A stretch of 64,000 nt of DNA from RUG13091 sp045113315 (GTDB lineage Bacteria; Bacillota_I; Bacilli_A; RFN20; CAG-826): positions 1-64,000 of the forward strand of contig JBGUIX010000006.1 of the NCBI GenBank assembly GCA_045113315.1, written 5' to 3'. A model generated the notes under the pieces. That model saw only the letters and a program-made list of their open reading frames with translations, was not told the DNA's origin and searched no databases. Both the position numbers and the translations under genes were made by a program. Below are positions 16,629 to 25,118 of this stretch, one piece after another. Position 1 is the stretch's first letter. The number at the start of each line of letters is the position of its first letter.

Positions 16629-16658
16629 ATTATATAATAGCGGTAACTAATAATTCAA
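16629..16658 (-). promoter_or_regulatory. Promoter of tRNA-Gly
   Basis: On the - strand, TTGAAT (16653-16658) and TATAAT (16629-16634) are separated by 18 nt; transcription would start near 16622, 8 nt before the mature tRNA. It occupies the short gap after trxA. Confidence 0.75.
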
Positions 16659-16662
16659 ATTA

Positions 16663-16971
16663 TTATTTCAAGAAATTTAATAATTGTGGTTTAGGCATAT
16701 AACCTAAAGCACTTTTAACCGCCTTACCATTTTCAAATAAGATTAAGGTTGGGATAGATTGAACATTGAATCTAGCGGCGATCTCACCTGCTTCATCAAC
16801 ATCCACTTTAACGATTAATAAATCTCCCGCTTCTTGTTTTTTATCAATATCTTCGATAACTGGTGAGAGCATTTTGCATGGTCCGCACCAAGTAGCAAAG
16901 AAGTCTACCAAGACTCTACCAGAAGCAATCTTTTCGTTAAAATCATTTAAATTATCAACATGTACAATCAT
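16663..16971 (-). CDS. trxA: Thioredoxin
   Basis: A 102-residue thioredoxin with the active site WCGPC (about residues 28-32, in FFATWCGPCKML), the conserved cis-Pro segment SIPTLI and a C-terminal LLNFLK helix. It reduces cytoplasmic disulfides. An AAGGAG ribosome site precedes the ATG. It is the last gene of a - strand operon with a TraX-like protein and a CPBP protease. No thioredoxin reductase gene lies in the window. Confidence 0.95.
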   Translation of the reverse strand: MIVHVDNLNDFNEKIASGRVLVDFFATWCGPCKMLSPVIEDIDKKQEAGDLLIVKVDVDEAGEIAARFNVQSIPTLILFENGKAVKSALGYMPKPQLLNFLK

Positions 16972-16982
16972 AATTTTTCTCC

Positions 16983-17870
16983 TTATATTAAGAATCCGAT
17001 TCCATATATCACTATTAAGTGAAGGGGGTAATATAGATAGCTACCATATTGGAACCATTTAGCATTATAACCGCGCTGGCCATTATATAGCAAAACAAAT
17101 GCTCCAGCTAATATTGCGAAGTTTTGATAATCGGTATGCCAATAAACATATTGGGTTGGTAGAAGTGTCGCAATGATAAAGTAAATGCCAGTCCAAATAA
17201 ATACCACACCTAAGTTAATAATATTCAAAGAATATCTTTCAACAATTGAACCTTTTAAAGTTTCAAATGGAATACCGGATTTATTGCTATGTGATTTTAA
17301 GAATAAATCGGATAATAGACTACCCACATAAAATAAGATAATCATACCCACTGAATAAAAGTGATATTGCATTCTTAAAAAGAACGGGAACCAATGAATA
17401 ATCATGGTAGAGGCGTATTCTGTAGAAGTGACAATAAAAGAAGCGATTGAGATTCCAAAGGGAAGTAGGGCTAATGATTTAAAATACCATTCTTTTCTTC
17501 TTAATAAATAAACCGCTAAAGCACCTAATAATAAATCAATAAAAATATTGCCCTGGTCTCTCAAAGAGAAACCGTTAAAAATAGGTAAATATTCAATTAA
17601 TATCATAGCCACAGATATAACAGTGCCCATGATTCCTAATCTTAAGAAATATTTGCCAGGATTTTTAGTATGGATAATTCCTTCATAAATCATGAAGCAA
17701 AATAAAGGTAAAGCTATTCTTCCTATTAGCCTAAAAACTATCGCGAGAGTATAATTACCTCCCACATTTAGCATTAGCATTGCGCCGACATGATCAAAAG
17801 TCATGGTAACAAGAGCAATTGCCTTGATCCAAAAAGATGATAATAACGCTATTCCTTTTTTCTCTTTCAT
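16983..17870 (-). CDS. TraX-family membrane protein (probable acyltransferase-like)
   Basis: A 295-residue polytopic membrane protein with about eight or nine membrane segments. It matches the TraX family by the blocks ALVTMTFDHVGAML (about 18-31), RLIGRIALPLFCF, HTKNPGKYFLRL and the late GYNAKWFQYGSYLYYPLHL. TraX acetylates F pilin in E. coli; chromosomal relatives in Bacillota have unknown acceptors. It is embedded between the CPBP protease (2 nt) and trxA (11 nt), with no conjugation genes nearby, so a role in transfer is unlikely. Confidence 0.75.
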   Translation of the reverse strand: MKEKKGIALLSSFWIKAIALVTMTFDHVGAMLMLNVGGNYTLAIVFRLIGRIALPLFCFMIYEGIIHTKNPGKYFLRLGIMGTVISVAMILIEYLPIFNGFSLRDQGNIFIDLLLGALAVYLLRRKEWYFKSLALLPFGISIASFIVTSTEYASTMIIHWFPFFLRMQYHFYSVGMIILFYVGSLLSDLFLKSHSNKSGIPFETLKGSIVERYSLNIINLGVVFIWTGIYFIIATLLPTQYVYWHTDYQNFAILAGAFVLLYNGQRGYNAKWFQYGSYLYYPLHLIVIYGIGFLI

Positions 17871-17872
17871 AA

Positions 17873-18697
17873 TTATTTAATAAGATTAGATATTACAGTC
17901 ATTAGTATAGAAAATAGGTTATTAAATTGGTGGGCAACAATTGAAGATGCTAGACCAAATTTCTCATACCATAAGCAAAATAAGAACCCGACTACAATAT
18001 AGGTTGGTAAATTGACTAATTCGATGATGTAACCAGTTGCGGTCCCAGCGAAGAAATCAAAATGAATTAAGCCGAAAATTAAAGAGGTTATTATATAAGC
18101 AACAGGTTTATTAATCCTTCTTAAAAATGTATATAATCCTAACCTATATGTTAATTCTTCAACTGCTGGTCCAATTAAACCAATGACGAATATCGAAATA
18201 ACCGGGAAAGCGGTGATAACACTATTAACTGTCTGTTGGTTTGTATTCTCAGGTGTAGGATATATCGCTTGTGTGATTAGATTAAGTACGATATTAGCCG
18301 CTAAGATAGCCGCACCTCCAGCTAAACCGAGAAGATAGGGTTTTGCTCTATTAAAGAATCTTCTAAATTTTGGGAAGTCTTTCCAAATAAGAGCAAGCAT
18401 GCCGATAAATGTAACCACATATCTTACTGTATTTACAAAAGTGGTGTATCCAGCTTCAGAAAAAGTGCCTTTTGGCATGAGGATAGCAAAAATCTCGACG
18501 ATAAAACCAACGACGTTAAGGCCCACTAATCCAATAACAAATAACAAAATTTGTTTATAGATCGGAAGCCACAATAAATTAGATGGAATCTTGTATTGTT
18601 CAAAATTCTCATCTCTTTTACCGCATGTGGGACAAGTAGGCTCAACTACGTCATATCTACTTCCGCATTCTGGACAATTTTTCTTTTCGAATAACAT
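17873..18697 (-). CDS. CPBP-family intramembrane protease with N-terminal zinc ribbon
   Basis: A 274-residue membrane protein. The first 35 residues form a zinc ribbon with two CPxCG pairs; the rest has about seven or eight membrane segments. CPBP (Abi/Rce1-like) motifs are visible: the paired glutamates and Arg in GPAVEELTYRLGLY, and the His in GLIHFDFF. Family members cleave membrane proteins or protect against bacteriocins; the substrate is unknown. A GTG 33 nt upstream extends the frame, but the ATG at 18697 begins the zinc ribbon and is preferred, although its ribosome site is weak. Confidence 0.8.
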   Translation of the reverse strand: MLFEKKNCPECGSRYDVVEPTCPTCGKRDENFEQYKIPSNLLWLPIYKQILLFVIGLVGLNVVGFIVEIFAILMPKGTFSEAGYTTFVNTVRYVVTFIGMLALIWKDFPKFRRFFNRAKPYLLGLAGGAAILAANIVLNLITQAIYPTPENTNQQTVNSVITAFPVISIFVIGLIGPAVEELTYRLGLYTFLRRINKPVAYIITSLIFGLIHFDFFAGTATGYIIELVNLPTYIVVGFLFCLWYEKFGLASSIVAHQFNNLFSILMTVISNLIK

Positions 18698-18780
18698 TTT
18701 TGTTTCTTTCTTATAGAAAAGACTATACACTAATTAAGGAACATTTTGTAGTAATAACTATTGTTATTCTTCATATTTTT

Positions 18781-19149
18781 ATGGAAATTAGTCAAAGATA
18801 TCAATGTTTAACGGAAGTCATGAAATCGAAATTTATTGCGATTTTATTTCCGATTGATGATCCTGAAAATTTCAAAAAAGAATTGAACAAGATAAGCAAA
18901 GAACATTCCAAAGCTCGTCATATCGTTTATGCTTATCGCATTGATAACAAAACCAAATCATGCGATGATCGTGAACCAAAAGGAACGGCAGGAAGACCTC
19001 TTTTAGAGTTATTGCTAAAAAAAGATTTAAATAAAGTTGCTTTGGTGGTCGTTAGATATTTCGGTGGAACTTTATTAGGCGCGGGTAGATTATTACGTAC
19101 CTATGTACAATCCGGAGTTAACGTCTTAAAAGTAGCAGGTATTGAATAA
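18781..19149 (+). CDS. YigZ/IMPACT family protein, C-terminally short
   Basis: A 122-residue protein with the UPF0029/IMPACT fold: KSKFIAILFPI, a HIVYAYRID segment, the DDREPKGTAGRPLLELL core and VVVRYFGGTLLGAGRLLRTY. Usual bacterial YigZ proteins are about 200 residues; this one stops right after the first domain and lacks the C-terminal DUF1949 part. There is no frameshift, because mrp starts immediately downstream. The frame is open further upstream, but the ATG at 18781 fits the family N terminus. No ribosome site is visible. First gene of a yigZ-mrp-pepP-glpK operon. Confidence 0.8.
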   Translation: MEISQRYQCLTEVMKSKFIAILFPIDDPENFKKELNKISKEHSKARHIVYAYRIDNKTKSCDDREPKGTAGRPLLELLLKKDLNKVALVVVRYFGGTLLGAGRLLRTYVQSGVNVLKVAGIE

Positions 19150-19159
19150 GGAGAAATAT

Positions 19160-19978
19160 ATGGCAGATTGTAATCATGATTGTAGTTCTTGTGGCGAACA
19201 AAATTGTTCGAGCAGAATTGAAAAAGCAAAATTAAATGATAGAAGCAAAATCAAAAAGATTATTGGCGTTTTATCAGGCAAAGGTGGCGTTGGTAAATCT
19301 TATATCACCTCTCTTTTAGCGGTCTATTTAAATAGACAAGGCTATAAAGTTGGTATTTTAGACGCTGACATTACTGGACCTTCTATTCCTAAAGCTTTTG
19401 GTATTAAAGAAAAAGCTTATGGTGAAGATGGATTAATCTATCCACTTGTTTCTAATGGTGGAATTAAAATAATGTCTGCAAATCTTCTTTTAGAAGATGA
19501 ATCCGATCCAATCGTTTGGAGGGGACCATTATTAGGTGGATTAATTAAACAGTTCTATGAAGAAGTTTTGTGGGAAGAATTAGATTATTTATTAATCGAT
19601 ATGCCTCCAGGAACTGGAGATGTGGCCTTAACCGTTTTCCAACAATTACCTGTTGATGATTTAATTATTGTTACTTCACCTCAAGATTTAGTTTCTTTAA
19701 TTGTTACTAAAGCAATCAAGATGGCTAATATGATGAACATTAAAGTCTTAGGTGTTATTGAAAATATGTCATATCTAGTATGCCCTGATTGTGGTAAACA
19801 TATTTCCTTATTTGGTGAATCTCATTTAGAGAAATTCTCCAAAGAGATGAAATTTGATATTTTAGCGAAATTACCATTGGTAAGTTTAAATACTTCTTTA
19901 GTCGATAAAGGTTTAGTGGAACAAATCACATTAGATGAAATTAAACCCGCGATTGAAGCAATTATAAAGGAGAATTAA
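19160..19978 (+). CDS. mrp: Mrp/NBP35-type iron-sulfur cluster carrier ATPase
   Basis: A 272-residue P-loop ATPase that carries and transfers Fe-S clusters. The N terminus has a Cys cluster (CNHDCSSCGEQNC) resembling NBP35-type proteins; the deviant Walker A GKGGVGKS lies near residue 42; the C-terminal cluster-binding CxxC is in LVCPDCGKH. DADITGPSIP and DMPPGTGD are the other switch motifs. The TTG at 19142 is rejected because AAGGAG (19148-19153) precedes the ATG at 19160. It begins just after yigZ and ends 1 nt before pepP. Confidence 0.92.
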   Translation: MADCNHDCSSCGEQNCSSRIEKAKLNDRSKIKKIIGVLSGKGGVGKSYITSLLAVYLNRQGYKVGILDADITGPSIPKAFGIKEKAYGEDGLIYPLVSNGGIKIMSANLLLEDESDPIVWRGPLLGGLIKQFYEEVLWEELDYLLIDMPPGTGDVALTVFQQLPVDDLIIVTSPQDLVSLIVTKAIKMANMMNIKVLGVIENMSYLVCPDCGKHISLFGESHLEKFSKEMKFDILAKLPLVSLNTSLVDKGLVEQITLDEIKPAIEAIIKEN

Positions 19979-19979
19979 G

Positions 19980-21239
19980 ATGACTGAACTTGATAGAAGA
20001 AGAGAAAATTTATTTTCCTTAATGGCCGATAATAGTGTGGCTGTTATCTTTTCTGGTGTTAGCAAAATTGCTACTGAAGATGAATTATATCCATTTGTGG
20101 TTAATAATTCGTTTTATTATTTAACAAATATTAGTCAAGAACATAGTGCTTTAATCATGGTTAAAGCTTTAGGTGTGAGAAAATGTTATTTATTCGTCGA
20201 TGAATATAACGAACTTAAAGAAAAATGGACTGGTAGAAGATTAACATTTGAAGAAGCTGAACAATTAAGCGGCTTACAAAATGTTTATAGCAGTGATAAT
20301 TTCGATAACATGCTTAACCTTTCTTTAACAAGAGAAAATAACCAATATGGTTATATTGAAACTTTATATTTAGATTTGACCCCTGAACACAAAATTGGTG
20401 ATAGCCAATCTACGATTAACTTTATGGAAGAGATGGAATCTAAATATGAAGGACTACATGTTTTAGACGTCAAACCTTTAATCACTTCTTTAAGAATGGT
20501 GAAAAGCCAATATGAAATCGAACAACTTAAAGATGCGATTGCCGCCACTAATTTAGGTATCAATAAATTAATCCTTTCCTTAAAACCAGGAATTATGGAA
20601 TATGAATTAGCGGATATCTTCGAATTCTTTGGAAGAAGCCATAATCGTTCATCTTTAGCTTTCTCTACCATTGTAGCGGCAGGAAAAAACGGAACTTGCT
20701 TACATTATCCAACCCAAACATCTGCTGTGAAGGCTGGGGACTTAGTCTTATTCGATCTTGGTTATAAGAGCAATGGTTATTGTGCTGATATTTCTAGAAC
20801 CTTCCCAGTTGATGGTGTATTTACTGGTAAAGCAAAACTTATTTACGAAGCTGTTTTAAATTGTAATAAAGCAGTTATTGAATATGCCCATGCTGGACTA
20901 ACCATCGCTGATTTGCAGGCTTTTGCTAAAGAATTTTTGAAAAATGAATGCGTCAGACTTTCCTTATTAAAGAAGGAAGATGATATTCAAAAAGTTTATT
21001 ATCATAATGTCAGTCACCATTTAGGTTTAGATACACATGACGCTTCTAATAGAGAGAAGCCTCTTGAAGATGGCAATGTCATCACTGTTGAACCAGGTTT
21101 ATATTTTGCGGATTTAGGCATCGGTGTTCGTATTGAAGATGACATTTTGATTCACGAAAAAACATGTGAAGTATTATCTATTGGTATACCAAAAGAAATC
21201 GCGGATATTGAAAAATTATTCCGCACTAAGGGGAACTAA
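19980..21239 (+). CDS. pepP: Xaa-Pro aminopeptidase (aminopeptidase P, M24B)
   Basis: A 419-residue metallopeptidase removing an N-terminal residue before proline. An N-terminal creatinase-like domain (about 1-170) is followed by the pita-bread catalytic domain. All five metal ligands can be placed: two Asp (FDLGYKSNGYCADISRTFP), one His (HNVSHHLGLDTHD) and two Glu (VEPGLYF and RIEDDI). An AAGGAG ribosome site lies in the 3' end of mrp. It helps recycle peptides, in keeping with a fermentative heterotroph. Confidence 0.93.
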   Translation: MTELDRRRENLFSLMADNSVAVIFSGVSKIATEDELYPFVVNNSFYYLTNISQEHSALIMVKALGVRKCYLFVDEYNELKEKWTGRRLTFEEAEQLSGLQNVYSSDNFDNMLNLSLTRENNQYGYIETLYLDLTPEHKIGDSQSTINFMEEMESKYEGLHVLDVKPLITSLRMVKSQYEIEQLKDAIAATNLGINKLILSLKPGIMEYELADIFEFFGRSHNRSSLAFSTIVAAGKNGTCLHYPTQTSAVKAGDLVLFDLGYKSNGYCADISRTFPVDGVFTGKAKLIYEAVLNCNKAVIEYAHAGLTIADLQAFAKEFLKNECVRLSLLKKEDDIQKVYYHNVSHHLGLDTHDASNREKPLEDGNVITVEPGLYFADLGIGVRIEDDILIHEKTCEVLSIGIPKEIADIEKLFRTKGN

Positions 21240-21242
21240 AGA

Positions 21243-22715
21243 ATGAAAAAATATATTCTTTCTGTTGATCAAGGCACAACATCTACAAGAGCCATTCTTT
21301 TTGACCATGAAGGCCATATTTGTTCTATGGCCCAAAGAGAAGTGGAGTGTTTATTTCCAAAACCAGGATGGGTGGAAGCCAATGCTTTAGCCATCTGGGT
21401 TAGTGTTATCGATGTCGTAAACGAAGTTTTGGTTCAAGAAAACGTCACTATGAATAGTGTGGATTCTATCGGCATCACTAACCAAAGAGAAACAACGATT
21501 ATTTGGGATAAGAATACTGGTTTGCCAGTATATAACGCGATTGTTTGGCAATCTAGACAATCTGCTGATATATGCGATAAATACGAAAAAGATAAAGAAT
21601 TTATCCATGAAAAAACAGGACTATTGATTAATCCTTATTTCTCCGCCAGTAAGATTCGTTTTATTTTAGACCATATTCCAAATGGCCAAGAAAGAGCGGA
21701 AAAAGGAGAACTATTATTCGGCACAGTTGACTGTTGGATTATTTATAAGATGACTAATGGCTTAGTGCATGCCACAGATGTCTCTAATGCTTCAAGAACA
21801 ATGTTATATAACATTAACACTAATGAATGGGATGATGAATTATTAAAATTATTCAACGTTCCAAGATGTATGCTACCTGAAGTTTTACCATCTTCATATT
21901 GTTATGGGGCCGCTTCTTTCTTCTCAAGTAAAGTCAATATATGTGGTGTGGCTGGTGACCAACAAGCCGCTTTATTCGGTCAAACGTGTTTTGAAGTTGG
22001 TGAAAGCAAGAATACTTATGGCACAGGTTGCTTCATGTTATTAAATACAGGAGATAAACCTGTCCTTTCTAAGAAAGGCTTATTAACCACTGTTGCTTGG
22101 AAGATTGGCGATAAAGTCACTTATGCTTTAGAAGGTTCGGTCTTCGTTGGTGGTGCGGTTGTCCAGTGGTTAAGAGATCAAATGCGCATGCTTCATGAAG
22201 CAAGTGAAAGTGAAAGAATGGCTTTAGAAGTTAAAGACACTAATGGCATGTATTTTGTCCCCGCATTCGTCGGTTTAGGTACTCCTTATTGGGATGATGA
22301 CGCTAGAGGTTCAGCCTTCGGTATGACTAGAGGTACAACTAGAAACCATTTCGTAAGAGCATGTTTAGAAGCTATTGCTTATCAATGCAAAGATGTCTTT
22401 GAAGTGATGAAAGATGAAACTAAAGTTGTTTTGAAAAATCTAAAAGTCGATGGTGGTGCCACACATAATAAATTCTTAATGCAATTCCAAAGCGATATCT
22501 TGCATACCGAAATCAAATTACCACAGTGTTTAGAAACTACCGCTTTAGGCGTGGCTTATCTTGCGGGTCTTGCCAGTGGTTATTATAAAGATTTGGAAGA
22601 AATTAAATCTATTCACTGTTACCAAGCTATCTATAAACCAGAAATGAACGAAAAAGAAGTCGAAGAAAAATATTCTGGTTGGAAGAAAGCTATCGAAGCC
22701 ACGAGACAGTTCTAA
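21243..22715 (+). CDS. glpK: Glycerol kinase
   Basis: A 490-residue FGGY-family kinase phosphorylating glycerol to glycerol 3-phosphate. It has DQGTTSTRA at the start, ITNQRET, the AGDQQAALFGQ phosphate loop and the C-terminal DGGATHNKFLMQ. In most Bacillota a His in a YHFYG-like segment just before GIAGDQQ is phosphorylated by HPr; here that place reads AASFFSS with no His, so PTS control through this site is unlikely. No glpF or glpD is nearby. A terminator follows. Confidence 0.96.
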   Translation: MKKYILSVDQGTTSTRAILFDHEGHICSMAQREVECLFPKPGWVEANALAIWVSVIDVVNEVLVQENVTMNSVDSIGITNQRETTIIWDKNTGLPVYNAIVWQSRQSADICDKYEKDKEFIHEKTGLLINPYFSASKIRFILDHIPNGQERAEKGELLFGTVDCWIIYKMTNGLVHATDVSNASRTMLYNINTNEWDDELLKLFNVPRCMLPEVLPSSYCYGAASFFSSKVNICGVAGDQQAALFGQTCFEVGESKNTYGTGCFMLLNTGDKPVLSKKGLLTTVAWKIGDKVTYALEGSVFVGGAVVQWLRDQMRMLHEASESERMALEVKDTNGMYFVPAFVGLGTPYWDDDARGSAFGMTRGTTRNHFVRACLEAIAYQCKDVFEVMKDETKVVLKNLKVDGGATHNKFLMQFQSDILHTEIKLPQCLETTALGVAYLAGLASGYYKDLEEIKSIHCYQAIYKPEMNEKEVEEKYSGWKKAIEATRQF

Positions 22716-22740
22716 GACATATAAAATTATTAAATAAAAC

Positions 22741-22771
22741 AAATAGGTACAATGTACCTATTTGATTTTTT
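22741..22771 (+). terminator. Terminator after glpK
   Basis: AAATAGGTA (22741-22749) pairs with TACCTATTT (22755-22763) around a 5-nt loop, followed by TGATTTTTTA. Its 3' arm overlaps the -35 region of the addB promoter. Confidence 0.8.
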
Positions 22772-22791
22772 ATACTCCTCAATACTATAAT
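22762..22791 (+). promoter_or_regulatory. Promoter giving a leaderless addB mRNA
   Basis: TTGATT (22762-22767), an 18-nt spacer and a perfect TATAAT (22786-22791) whose last base lies 8 nt before the ATG at 22800. No ribosome site fits in that space. Transcription should start at or within two bases of the ATG. Confidence 0.65.
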
Positions 22792-22799
22792 ATTACTAT

Positions 22800-25118
22800 A
22801 TGAAATTATTGATAATTGCACCATTTGCTATGCATAAAAATCTTCTTTCATTTTATCGAAAAGAAGACCCTTTTAATGATATCAAAATAGTTTCTAAAGA
22901 ATCGTTAATTGGAGATTATTTAGGCAAATGTAAAGAGGGTGTCATCAACCATTTGATGAATAAATTTGATTATTCCTACGATAATGCGAAAAGAATCATT
23001 CCTTTTATTCCTTATATAAACGAGACCATTAATGATTTATATAAAATAAAATTAGATTTAATTAACAATAATTTAATTACTAAAAATGATTATTTAAAGC
23101 AGTTCTTTTTAGATAAAAAGATCATTATTTATGGTTATTCTAAAAAAGACCAAGAACTGAGTAATTTAATAAAAGCTTTCTCTTTAGAAGTGGAATATAG
23201 ATTTAATGAAGTCCATAAATTAGCGCTCCCCTTAATTAATTATGAAACTTCTATTGATGAAATCTTTTATACATTAAATAAGATTGCTTCTTTAATTGAT
23301 GAAGGCGTTTCCATAAATGATATTTATATATATTGTCCAAATAAAGATTATGAATTTTATTTTGAAAAATTCTCTGATGATTTTGGCTTTAAAGTGGAAT
23401 TTGATGACTCCTATCCATTATTTAATTCTTCCTTAGGAACCGCATTTCTTTCTTTATATAAAGAAAATAAGGATATTATTTTATCTTTAGAGACGGTTAA
23501 AAATGATTGCAAAGATGAAGAATTATATAAACAATTTGAAGAAATAATTAATCAATATAGCGATTCTAATTTAGATTTTGAAAAACAATTAGATTTATTT
23601 AAAGGTGTTTTAAAAGATCATCGATTTAAAAATCAAAAATACAAAAACGCGATTTCTTTAATTACTAAACCAATATTTATTAAAAACGCTCATATTTTTG
23701 TGATGTGTTTTGCTCAAGGTTATTTCCCAAATACGATTAAAGATAATACTCTTTTAAATGACGAGATTAAAAAGAATATTGGAAAGAATACATCTTTAGA
23801 AGAATCAGAGATTATAAATGATCAACTAGTAGATTTTCTTTGTAGCGATAATTATTTCTATTTTTCATATGCGAATCGAAATATGAAAGAAAGATTTTAC
23901 GTCTCTTCTTATGAAGCAGATTTAGGTTTAAATAAAGTCAACCCGACCTTCCCTAACATAATCTACTCCAAAGACATGAGAGATTTATATTATCTAAGAG
24001 CGCTTGATTTAAAGAAATATTTTTTAGAAACAACCTCTTATTATTATGGTCTAAGTAAAATAGCGGATATTGAATATGATAATTACGATAATTCCTTTAG
24101 CGGTGTATCAGCATTTGATGACCATCAATATCTAAAATATTCTTATTCTCAAATTAGTACTTTTTATCAATGCCCATTTAAATATTACTTAAGTAAAGTT
24201 CTTAATATTGATGAATTTACAGAAACATTCCACACTAAGTTTGGTAATGTTGTGCACAAAGTATTTGAATTAATACATGATGATAATTTTGATTTTGATG
24301 ATGTTTATGATAAAGCGGTTATTGAAAATAACTTTAAAGATGAAGATTTGTTACTAGTTAATAGCGCTAAAGAGAAAATCCATGAAGCAGTGGAAGCCGC
24401 AAAAGTTCATGAGCAATATATGAAAAATCCTCGTTTCTTTTTAGAAGAAGAGGTAAATGTGCCATTAACAAAATATTCTTCCTTAGTTGGTAAAATTGAT
24501 AAGACTATTCTTTTAGATAATAAATATTTAGCTATTGTCGATTATAAGACTGGCTCTGATTCCTTCAATTCTAAATACATTGAATACGGAGATTGTTTAC
24601 AGCTTCCAACTTATTGTTATTTGGTTTCTACTTATGAGAAGTTTAAAGATTATGAATTATTAGGAATATTTATTAATAATGTTTTTGATAAATCACTCAC
24701 TTATCAAATTAAAGAAAACGATTTATTTAATCCTTATTATAAATTAAAAGGAAAAATCATCCCTGATATTAGTGTTATTCAATATTTAGATGACTCATTC
24801 TTTGATAGTGGAAAGCCATCAACCTTTATTAATAGTATTTATATTAAAAAGGATGGTTCTTTATCCACTCATTCAACAGGTGTTTTTGCGAGTAAAGAAG
24901 AATTTAAATACTATATTGAGATAGCTAGAAAACTATATTTAGAAGCCGATCAAAGAATTAGAAATAATGATTTTAGTATTAACCCACTATATATCGACGA
25001 TAATAAGAATGGATGTAAGTATTGTAATTACAAAGATATCTGCTTTTTAAAAGAATACCAAAGAAGATATCCTGGTAACTTAAATGAAGAAAATGAGGAG
25101 GATGATAGCGATGAGTAA
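22800..25118 (+). CDS. addB: AddB-like subunit of the AddAB recombination nuclease (short form)
   Basis: A 772-residue PD-(D/E)XK nuclease family protein. The C-terminal nuclease domain shows SYSQISTFYQCPFKYY (about 450-465), then VGKIDKTI and AIVDYKTGS with the catalytic Asp, Asp and Lys. One Cys in the QCP stretch (about 457) and three in GCKYCNYKDIC (about 739-749) match the four-Cys Fe-S clamp of AddB. The protein is roughly 400 residues shorter than B. subtilis AddB, and its N-terminal helicase-like part has no Walker A motif. It overlaps addA by 8 nt, which supports the name. It processes DNA ends for RecA-dependent repair. Confidence 0.85.
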   Translation: MKLLIIAPFAMHKNLLSFYRKEDPFNDIKIVSKESLIGDYLGKCKEGVINHLMNKFDYSYDNAKRIIPFIPYINETINDLYKIKLDLINNNLITKNDYLKQFFLDKKIIIYGYSKKDQELSNLIKAFSLEVEYRFNEVHKLALPLINYETSIDEIFYTLNKIASLIDEGVSINDIYIYCPNKDYEFYFEKFSDDFGFKVEFDDSYPLFNSSLGTAFLSLYKENKDIILSLETVKNDCKDEELYKQFEEIINQYSDSNLDFEKQLDLFKGVLKDHRFKNQKYKNAISLITKPIFIKNAHIFVMCFAQGYFPNTIKDNTLLNDEIKKNIGKNTSLEESEIINDQLVDFLCSDNYFYFSYANRNMKERFYVSSYEADLGLNKVNPTFPNIIYSKDMRDLYYLRALDLKKYFLETTSYYYGLSKIADIEYDNYDNSFSGVSAFDDHQYLKYSYSQISTFYQCPFKYYLSKVLNIDEFTETFHTKFGNVVHKVFELIHDDNFDFDDVYDKAVIENNFKDEDLLLVNSAKEKIHEAVEAAKVHEQYMKNPRFFLEEEVNVPLTKYSSLVGKIDKTILLDNKYLAIVDYKTGSDSFNSKYIEYGDCLQLPTYCYLVSTYEKFKDYELLGIFINNVFDKSLTYQIKENDLFNPYYKLKGKIIPDISVIQYLDDSFFDSGKPSTFINSIYIKKDGSLSTHSTGVFASKEEFKYYIEIARKLYLEADQRIRNNDFSINPLYIDDNKNGCKYCNYKDICFLKEYQRRYPGNLNEENEEDDSDE

